Shown: positions 54,801 through 64,000 of the stretch, piece by piece | Position numbering within the stretch: the first letter of the stretch is position 1 | How the letters are laid out: every line of letters begins with the position of its first letter | Assembly: GCF_000150275.1 (NCBI RefSeq) | Contig: NW_002060947.1 | Coordinates: 5,194,376-5,258,375, forward strand | Origin: Trichoplax adhaerens | Lineage: Eukaryota; Placozoa; Uniplacotomia; Trichoplacea; Trichoplacidae | DNA length: 64,000 nt | Direction: 5' to 3' | The notes under the pieces: model-generated | Told to the model about the DNA's origin: nothing | Seen by the model: only the letters and a program-made list of their open reading frames with translations | Databases searched by the model: none | Position numbers and translations under genes: made by a program

Positions 54801-57091
54801 TTGGTAATTGCACGATTGAAGTAAAATCTGCCAGGACGATTTGGACTATCTTCGCTTTGCAAGCCACCACGGACTTCATTTTCAGTGATAGATATAAAAA
54901 ACTGTTTTCTATCATCTTCAGACATTTCACATGCTTTTGCAGCTGATCTAAAAACCTTCTGCATTTGATTAAAATCTTCATTCCATGCAGCCCAATCTGA
55001 TTTAACACCTTTATTATAGCCTGCATAATGGCTCGAGATAGGTTGAAGTACATATTCTGGCTCAAGAGCAGACTCATCTAGCTTGAACCATTTCTTCAAA
55101 AGATTTACTTCTCTAATACTGTTTGAAGAATAATCTTGAGTATATTTAACTATATTTTCAAATAAAGCTTGTTTAATTTTAGAAGGAAAAGGCCGATAGC
55201 CATATTTACGGCTAATAATCCCCAAAAAATAAGGTCCAGCAGAAGTATCTCTATTGTATAGATGAAAAATTTACATTTTTCGAAAGGAAAATACAAGAAT
55301 TTGAAATGGACGCAATTTATTCATATTCACTGTTTCACAAAGAACTATATATAGCTTCAGCCGAAGCAATCAATAGTACTTGTCAAATCTAGCAATCATA
55401 GAATTAAATTATCAAAATCACCTGCATCGTACAAGCTCACTATTGCATATGTCTGTCGTTTCATGTTCATCTGTAGCTCCTTCACGAACTCCCCAACGTA
55501 AATCGACGACATTAAAAAAGTAGCCAACTTTACGATAATATTGGCGTAAATAAGGATAGACATCGTCGATAAAGAAATCACGTTCGACTTTAGTATCGGT
55601 AAATGTTGAACTAATAAAGATCCAAACGTCGGTATTAAGGATAGATTTAACTTGCGTCTCTGGAATATCACCTTTGAGGATGGCATGATAAAAGCTTTTT
55701 TCGAGTCTCTAAATTATAAGATTGCAATAACATTATGAAGCAGATGAAGAATGAGTCTTGTGCAGCTTATTACAATTAGATGATATTTTCAGTCGTTAAT
55801 AGCATATATGCACAAATTGAATCGCTTTTAGGGAAGGAAATCGAATCAAGGCCGTATTATAAGTCGTCAAGAAAAACTAAAGAAGTTTTTACACTTAGAG
55901 TGGCATAGTATTTATTGCCTATAGGTGCATTTCTAGCGAACTCAGTCCATTAAAGTTAATAAGGAAGTTGAAATTAAAGTAAGATGAATTAGAGTAAATA
56001 TGTATTATCAGCCTAATAATTAGATCTTAAAAGATATTTAACTATTAACTATATGCGCGTACTCGTATGCATAAATTGAATCATTGTTTCAACTTAGTTT
56101 CATTTATTACTATTTATAAAGAGCGAAGAGTAGGTCAGATTGGTTTACATATTCAAACTTATAGATATTCATACCTAAAACTAACAACAAATATTAAACT
56201 TTATAACAAGACAAGTACATAATTATGTTAATTGGTATGAATTAAATTAAAATGATAGCAGATTTATGACTTTCACCCTTATTCTTTTGAGCTTTATTCA
56301 TACTGACAGATACAGTACTGGAAATATTTATGCTTCTATAACTTGATCGCCAAATTTCAACTCTATTTATATGTTAATTTACATCTTACAACGTATGAGT
56401 TCAAATTTATTTGATTAGCGTGGTTTCATGGAGCATGCTAGAGACTTAGAGTCTTTAATCCTCATTAATTACTGGTGGAACTCTCACTCGCGATACTTTG
56501 CGTACTGTGCTTCTACTTCTACTTTATATTTATTAATATAGAACTACTGAGTTATGTGTATGATATAGTAAGTCAAAGTTATACTTGATTACAACCATTA
56601 AATATAAATTTACATTTACTATCCATAATCTCTCAATTTTACAATGTTACACTCAATAACTAAGGTTTATCGTAGTTTGTTATCAAATATGTAATAAAGC
56701 CGTTTATTATAATACTAATAATTATAATCAATTCTTTAATTACATTATAGTTTCGTGACAGAGTGATTAATTTTATTATGCTATGCACATCTACTTAATT
56801 AAACTCATTACGAGATCTTACTTTATTTTGGGAACATTTCTTTCTTGCTGCATCTGCATCTCTTACTGCCGAAGCTAGCTTTTCTTTCCAGGGTGATCGA
56901 TTGGCTCTTAGCTCCAAATTGTGGATGGAATTAGCGATTTTGTAGTGTTTTACTTTTTCCCATACATTATTTTTATTTTTTGAGAAATTGTTAGCGCCAC
57001 TTGAATTTTGCTTCTTTGTGGCTACAGTAAGAGCTTGTACCCATTTATCTTCATTATTTTTGCTATTAGATATGGTAGCACTGTTTCCCAT
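45852..57091 (-). CDS. NACHT and WD repeat protein (NWD1/NWD2-like)
   Basis: STAND-type signalling ATPase. Thirty exons, 1,698 residues, every phase consistent: 57091-56822, 55708-55422, 55250-54666, 54299-54184, 53864-53749, 53633-53598, 53498-53401, 53319-53238, 53111-53031, 52879-52688, 52556-52492, 52298-52128, 52049-51850, 51547-51397, 50914-50680, 50581-50504, 50409-50260, 50136-50109, 49683-49508, 49309-49174, 49049-48973, 48857-48774, 48688-48596, 48461-48329, 48167-48049, 47817-47617, 47485-47344, 47158-47038, 46894-46684, 46514-45852. Domains: N-terminal DUF4062-like region (DVWIFISSTFTDTKVERD, VVDLRWGVREG, KYGYRPFPSKI); NACHT with Walker A HGISGTGKTS and Walker B TVIFLDSLDQL; helical region (LGYITASKNGLSSTELEDL); then WD40 repeats (HDNILRVWQ, SSKDGSVRLWD, DGTYIWHV). 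Exon 1 starts MGNSATISN, a possible N-myristoylation signal; it is joined by phase only and is the least certain part. Includes a 28-nt microexon. Confidence 0.88.
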
Positions 57092-60000
57092 ACTGTAACA
57101 TATGAAAAGAGTTTATTGAATTAAAAATTTTTATTTAAAACCAATTAGATACTATAGCCAAATATCAATAACTTTAAATAGTTACTAGAGAACGTGGAAT
57201 CAACAATAAAGATAGAGCTATTTAATAACCCTTTAATAACGAGAAGCCTGATCAAAGATTTTCCTGATAAGTATAAATTAGTACAAATTATAGCACTGGC
57301 CTAAAAATTGGACGTACCTCCATCGATTTAATGGGTTTAATAGCTTGAAGAGCTAGAACTATAAATATTATTAGCTAATAATTTTAATTGTAAAGGATTA
57401 TCTGAAAGGCATCACTAATTTATTTTTGATCGAAATATTCACACATATATACTAATAAAATCCCTGTGCAAGTCTAAAAAATTACCAAATTTCTGTTATA
57501 CAGAAAATAAACTTGAATAAAATGGCAGTAAATGTCCGTTCAGGGGAAATCTAAGTATTCCCTTATAATAGCCAGACTAGACAGCAAGGTATAGGCTATT
57601 ATTGTCAAACCTTTACCCAAAGATTACTGATGTATATGAATCATAAATCACATTAAGTTCAAGAATTTAAGGATTTTATGATTCAATTAACACCATTAGT
57701 AAATTTTAAAATTTAACGAGGGCTATGTTGTGATTGATTGGTGACATAGCAGTGCAGTCACTGTATAACACTTTAATGGTATCCTTCAAAAATGCTATAT
57801 CTGTTTTATTTGATTCGATAATTAGTTGTTCCAGCTGACCAAGAATAGTCTATGATTAGCCTAAAAAAGTCAATCGTCCTTAATCATATTTATAGTATTT
57901 ACTTCAGATAATAATCAAGAATAATAACTACGAAAACAGAGCTTTTAGCTATAGTCAGACCCCATGCTAAAAGATAAATATTATTCAGTAAGTAAGAAGT
58001 AAAGAAAGATATAGCCAGTAAGACATGAACTGTTTGCTATTAGATAGGTGTTCATGAATAAAATTAAATTATAAGAATTAGTAAACTTCGAAACATCCAA
58101 TATAAATTGTACAAAAGTAACGATCGTAGGTTTATAAGGCTTCTGATTGTCAAGTTAAAGTATACAATCTGTTTATTTTTATCGGAGTATCGTTATTCTA
58201 AAGCACATTTTTTCCTTCAGCAGTTAGAATCAATTTACAATTTGACCTAATCTATTCGATATTTTTCTACCAACCAATCAATCAACCAATTGTAAATTCT
58301 GAAATATAAGTTTATTGAGTTCCTCAAGAATATAACTTACTACTTATAAGGATAGTATAGATAAAGGATTCTTGTATCTATGACTTACCAATAACGAAAT
58401 TAGAAAAAGTGAAGCTTGTAAAGAAATACAAGTAATTTACTTTATAATTCTAGGATTTATTGAAAGAGTATTAATATTGAGAGACTACTTCGCTTCAGGA
58501 TTGATTGTGAAAATTATGTTATCCTTTAGGCATTAGCATCACCCATCCACGCCCGCGTCTACTAACTTACTCTACTTTTAATGACATGAGCCATTCAAAC
58601 TCTGAAAGAATCGTCAGATCTAGTCTTAGCAATTTCAGTACCGACGAAGATTGAATATAGTCATGACTTCGTTTTTTCAATACTAGGAAAGATATAGTAG
58701 CAAGTACAGAAATTTGTACTGATAATGCTAAAATTGAATCCTTTGAAGATGTAGGCATCTCTATAGAAGCAGTCTATCTACCACGTTTTCTCCAGGAGTG
58801 TTTGCAATATCTATTAGGCGTTAGATACACTTCTCAGTAATATATACCGCTACCATACTTACGAAGCAAAAACTAGGCAACAGATTGAATATGGTAGAGT
58901 TTATCACCGATTGAAAATTCAATAGCTTTAGTGAAACCCAATAAAAATCTGCAGTTCGTGTGGAACTGTTACAGGTAATACTCAGTGAGCAATGCTATCA
59001 TACCAAAGTTAAATTAGATTACGCCAAAACCACAAGAAGTTAGATCTCTATTGTAACTTAGTGACTCAATCATATCCGTGATACTGATTCAAAGTTCAAG
59101 CTCATTAATTGAAATTCTACAGCAAAAGAGTTAATGAAACATGGATAATAGCTAATAGCAACAAACATGTCATTTTCGCAGTATTATTGGAGAATTTCTC
59201 CACTTTTAGGGCAAACGGAAATTGTAAATTGTGTGTCTATGATGATACACTGATTGAGTTGCTAGTTTCATATTTACAAATCTACCAGCACATTTTGTTG
59301 TTCCTTATGAAAATAAATATATGTGATTTGGAATCGATGTACCAAACAATTGGCAGCTCTACTTTTTTTAATTGCTTTCTGGGTAACTAAGATAGTTACA
59401 CCTCAATCTATATTTTAAAAATCCGAAAAACGGTAAATGCTTCTATAAAAAATTGCATTAAAACTGAAATTAACAAGAGAAAATCAAATCTAAATATGTG
59501 TATAAATGAATTGTCCATCAACATCATCTCTAGGCATAATCTACTATATTACGTGGCCTCTATAGGTGCATATTTAGAGAGTAGGGTTATGTTTTGCATG
59601 TTGATCGATTTGGTTGTCATGATAGGTGAACAATCTCTTGGGTCTGAGAGTGCAGTGTGTTATCATAGAATTAGCAAAAGTACAAAAAATAAGAAGAAAA
59701 TGCTAGCAATTTAATCAAATTCTAGTTATTTAGAATCGAAGGAATCCAATTTTTTACCTTAATCCAAGTTCGACTAATGTCTAGTCTAAATAAAATAAAC
59801 CATACTCAAAGTGGTCTGGATTGGAATAAAACCTATGAGGATCGGGTTCTATATTAGAACTCTTTTAATCTTGTACAAATAAAAAGCAAATGAACTGATG
59901 ACGATAATAAATTTAATAGATTGACAAACGTAACAATAGAAGAAAGGAGTCGAATAGAAGACATGTTAATGTAGCTATTTTCTATTCAGTATTAATTGAA

Positions 60001-63000
60001 TGGGAACTTAGGGTGCGGTTCGAACTATCAATTGACTCTTACTCAACAATATGCAACATCCAGCATGTTTAGACCACATTTGAGAAATACAATCGCACAC
60101 ATACTGTATGAAATCAAGATTAACAAACTCAATATGGCCTATATCGGCAGCTAATCCGTATTATTCTTGACAAACAGTCTACGATAAAAGAAGTAAAGGA
60201 TAATAATTATACTGTAGTGGCACTCGAATATGTGACTTCGGCTAGATATCTACTAGTAATGCTGTGCATAGTTTATTATTAGGAAGGCACAGTTAGGTGT
60301 AGAAGATTAGCTAGTTAGAAATTAGAAATTAATATTTCATTACATTTAGCATAATTTGATGGTGACTTAGAGCTAAATCGAATAATTTAATATTAGTATG
60401 GAATACTCGTACATGAATTAAGTCTCAAAATGATTCTATTAAAAAATTCTTTTCTAGTTGCAGAGATTATGTTAGAATATATAGCAATTAATATAAGCGT
60501 AGATTTTATTAGATTGTGATAGTGTACATATGCCGTAATTTTAACTATAATTTTATATCTAAGCATTCAATACTGTTTACAGAGTCAGAATGAATTAATG
60601 TGCCAACAACGTGTTAGTTTCGAGGGAACACTATGATGAATTGCTGCAACAGCGTCTAAATAGCAGTCTAATAAGAGAACTAACGTAATATGAGCAAGAA
60701 AGACTACTTTTTCATTAAGTTTTTTTTGTAATTTATTGATATTATGACGGACGCCTAATCATTTAAAATATCAAATTAACATAACTCAACATAACATTAA
60801 GGCTACGAAAGCATTATACATGACGGGCAAGAGTGCAGCTAGTCTATGCTTGCAAATAATTAATTTTTACTCTATGCTGTATGAAATGAAATTCAGAGAC
60901 AACGTTAGCCCTACGGGACAGAATCTACTAACTATTTATTATATAGTATTTACTTGTAATTTTTTGATACCTTTTCATCATGATTAACTTGCTACTGTAT
61001 TAGTAACAACGTTGAATTGAATCAATGCTTTTCTTGCTGACTACTGTAGTCAGGTGTAACATTTTAAATATTGTATTTCTTGGAAATTGTTAGTTGCGAT
61101 TAAAGCCTAGCTAGACAATAGTGATTTTGTAAAATGACGGATTTTTGAATAAATGCAGTAACAGAATTACGAACTTTTATATTTCAGGAAATTTGGCTGG
61201 GTCTTATAACATATATAGCTAATAGTACCAACCTATTTAAGGACTTGCTTATAACTTCTGAAGACTTAGCATTATTACTGAAGTTAACGTTAATATTTTT
61301 AGTAAGTATTTCCTAGTTATTATTCTTAAGATTACATTAATACTTTTGTGACTTTTACAATAGTCTGCAAAAGTCGATCTCGAGTCTAAATTGTTCTAGT
61401 AACAACATCATTAGTATATATCTAATTGCTGAAACTTATTCACTCCCTTAGATATTTTGTTCAATAAACAATCACTGACTTTACTTTTAATAAACTTCTT
61501 ATGCTAAAATCGCTAATTCTACTGCTTTCCATCCGCCGGCCATTTCATACTAGAGAAGAATATAAATACCCTCATCTATTCATCGCAGAAAAGGAATATG
61601 CGGCTATTTAAAATTAAGCTGTTAACCAAATAGCTGCTGCAGTGAATAAATAGTAATATCTTTACTACATTTATGTAATAGAAGAAATCGTGATATGGAT
61701 TGCTATCCGCTTAATTGACCGACAATTTTTAAGTTTTGATATTACGCGTTCTCTACATTTTAAACTTCGTTATTTTAATTTTTTATCATATAACAGTGAG
61801 TTCTACAAACATATCCAAAGTATGATATTGTATTGTCACGAAAGTCATCATCGTGACGTATATTTTATTTCTATGTTACGTTCTATATATATTTATATCT
61901 CAGAAATATTTTACGGTCTCCTTAATTGTAATTTTAGTAGTTAGCAGTTGATATCCTTAATGTAGGATTAGATAGACTAAATTAGTAATTGCCAACTAGC
62001 TAAACTGGATTGTATCTATCACCTCCAAAGTTGTTAAGGTTCAAAGTACAATTCCTAAGTTTAAAGGAAATATTTTAGTAGAATAGTTTTATATGTACCT
62101 GTTAAACTATTAATAAGCAACGATTATCATAATACTATTAAAGTAAATTTAATAGGATCAGATTCTATCTAATCTGTACAGATAGAATCTCTTTAGGGTA
62201 TTAATTTGGTTAATTTCTAATAGACGAGGTAACTTCCGTAGCTAAACCGGTTTTAGGTACCGAAACCAATATAAACAACGAGTTCGCCGACAATAAATTA
62301 GATTGAAATTTTCTATTAAGTCGTGAAGGTCTCGCACTCTTAAACCCTATCTGCCTTGGAATACTAATTATCTGGTATTCCGAATAACAGTAGTATACGA
62401 TAAAAATTACTCTCTCAATCCTTGTTGCAAGTTAGGGTTATTTCTGGCTCGTGACATGTATATTATATAGTATTCTACATAAATATGAATGACTAATTTT
62501 TAAAGACAAAAATAAAATTCCTTAAATTCTTATGATCGACAATCTTGGTGTTTTCTTGACCAGTGGGGAAAACATTGCGCTCTTTTCACAAGAAAATATA
62601 CAGATACACAATCAGGAAAACGCTAATTTACGCTTTCTTTTTAATTTCGTGTAATTTAAATTTTTAGGCTGTTTACGTTAAAAATAACAAATTTAAGGCT
62701 AAATAATCGAATCAAATCATGTCACCACAGTAATTAATCATAATCAGAATTCATCAGGAATGGAAGTAAATGAATAAATTTATAATTAATTTTTGCAAGA
62801 GGTAAATGCACATATGGTATCGAACTTTATTCAGATACACTCTGTGATAAAACTGATTCATCACAACTTATGAGTAGAAAGGTTGCATTGAATACTTTTT
62901 GATAAATCAAATTAATCACAAATCTTAAGTAATTGTGAACAAAATATTATAAAATACCCTTAGCAGTATCAATAACTTCTCATCGGGAACTCATGTGATT

Positions 63001-64000
63001 ACGTAGAATTTACGTGAATGTGAGTAAATTTAGTAAAATTGCTTTGTCGAGAAACTATAGAAATCGATGCATTTTATCAAACTCTCTAGACTACTATTTT
63101 GGAATTTTTAATTATCAGCGTTAAATAGAAATAGATTACTACAAAACAGATCGTGAATCCAATTCTATAAATAACCATTTGAGTTTTACTATCTCTATTG
63201 ACGAATGATAATTCTATGATCAATATTACGTTTTTCTATTATCTCTATAGTTGTACTAAATACCCTAAGGCAATTTGTACTTATTAGGAACAGTAATTTT
63301 ACATTCAATTTGATTCGTATATTCTGCAGTCAGCCAATTATTATGAACAATTGAACGTCTTGAAATGATCTCTGTTGTCTCTTTGCGGGTAAAATTTAGA
63401 GCAAGAACGTTGCTGTTGTATATATAATTAGTAATAGATTAAATACGATATCTTAATCATAAAGGCATAAATAAAGGAAACACTATATATGTACGTATAT
63501 GATGATTGTATGGTAGTACTTGTAATACAGTAGGTGATAACATTGTAAAAGGCGGACTGCTAAGTTGCTAATTGTAGTGCGAAGTATAAACTATAATCGT
63601 ATCGAGGTGTAACCTCGTGTAGCTATAAATACCGATCAACTAATAATAAAATGCAGTTATCAACCTTACTCACGGAGTGAACTTATTATTGAAGAACATA
63701 ACAGTTACTAAGAGATAAATTATAATTATCATCACTAGGGGTATAGTCTTATCGTTCTGTTAGTTATCTGGAGCAATAGCGTTTCAAACTTTTCCGAATT
63801 TTAAAAGCCCTATTAATAACCAACAATATCTTATCTTTACTTTCAAATCTAGTTCTCTAGAAGGTTATTAAATACATTATTTCTGAATATTTTAAAGTCT
63901 ACGATATCTATTTACTATTTTACTTTAATCTGAGCATTCCCTAAGTATGAGCATCATTTATTTTGCTTCAAGATCAAAAAGAATATCATTTACTATTATG
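57092..64000. other. Long region without a supportable gene
   Basis: Upstream of the NACHT-WD40 gene, so its promoter should lie near 57.1-57.5 kb. Several 60-93-codon open frames occur (59109-59390, 61690-61944), but they lack family similarity or convincing splice sites, and their length is expected by chance in a window this size. One minus-strand open frame (58758-58567) ends at a consensus GTAAGT donor and contains a hydrophobic stretch; it could be an isolated exon but could not be joined to another. Confidence 0.5.
62160..62190. repeat. 11-bp inverted repeat, 9-nt loop
   Basis: Arms agattctatct / agatagaatct flank aatctgtac. The centre also contains a perfect 12-bp palindrome, atctgtacagat. 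Function unknown; it may be chance. Confidence 0.6.

Noticed and set aside
59109-59390. 93-codon plus-strand frame
   Set aside because: No recognisable domain, no splice partners, composition like the surrounding DNA; this length is expected by chance in 64 kb.
60010-60035. tRNA B-box-like string (ggttcgaact)
   Set aside because: No matching A-box or cloverleaf could be built upstream or around it; no tRNA gene or SINE supported.
61690-61944. 84-codon plus-strand frame
   Set aside because: Same reasoning; the hydrophobic/aromatic bias follows from AT-rich sequence.
63530-63710. Second TATA/AATAAA island resembling an LTR
   Set aside because: Has 'tataaata' and 'aataaaa' in order but no GC contrast, no defined ends and no similarity to the candidate at 28.7 kb.

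Overview
The window reads as nuclear DNA of an early-branching animal. It is strongly AT-rich. Genes are split into many short exons by small GT-AG introns, and the set includes animal-specific families: a leucine-rich-repeat GPCR of the relaxin-receptor type, a CNK scaffold and an NWD-type NACHT/WD40 protein. A placozoan (Trichoplax or Hoilungia type) fits best. That is inferred from composition, gene style and gene content, because no species marker is visible.

Layout. 1-5.4 kb: no gene resolved; copies of a ~0.6 kb MITE-like repeat and a perfect 38-bp palindrome. 5.4-20.5 kb (+): a giant LGR-type receptor gene with at least 45 leucine-rich-repeat exons, nearly all one repeat per exon and all in the same phase, followed by one exon for the hinge, seven-helix domain and tail. 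20.5-24.3 kb: intergenic, with an inverted MITE copy. 24.3-33.9 kb (-): complete CNK (connector enhancer of KSR), 20 exons, SAM-CRIC-PDZ-PH. 34.4-37.3 kb (-): complete CCDC174 homologue, 11 exons. 38.0-40.0 kb (+): complete EXOSC8 (RRP43), 11 exons, divergent from CCDC174. 41.0-41.75 kb (-): a relic of a DPY19-like C-mannosyltransferase. 43.0-44.8 kb (+): complete TRNT1 CCA-adding enzyme, 4 exons. 45.9-57.1 kb (-): complete NWD1/NWD2-like STAND ATPase, 30 exons. 57.1-64 kb: no supportable gene.

The genes do not form a pathway, although three neighbours (CCDC174, EXOSC8, TRNT1) belong to RNA processing or surveillance. The two signalling genes on the left, receptor and CNK, converge tail to tail. 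Exon models were built by hand from splice signals, reading phase and family similarity. For CNK, CCDC174, EXOSC8, TRNT1 and the NACHT gene every junction keeps frame and the exon sum is a whole number of codons. The receptor lacks only its 5' end.

Most notable: the huge one-repeat-per-exon LRR array of the receptor; a pentamer (ACAGT/ACTGT) inverted-repeat element found only in the upstream regions of EXOSC8/CCDC174 and TRNT1; and the broken DPY19 fragment.
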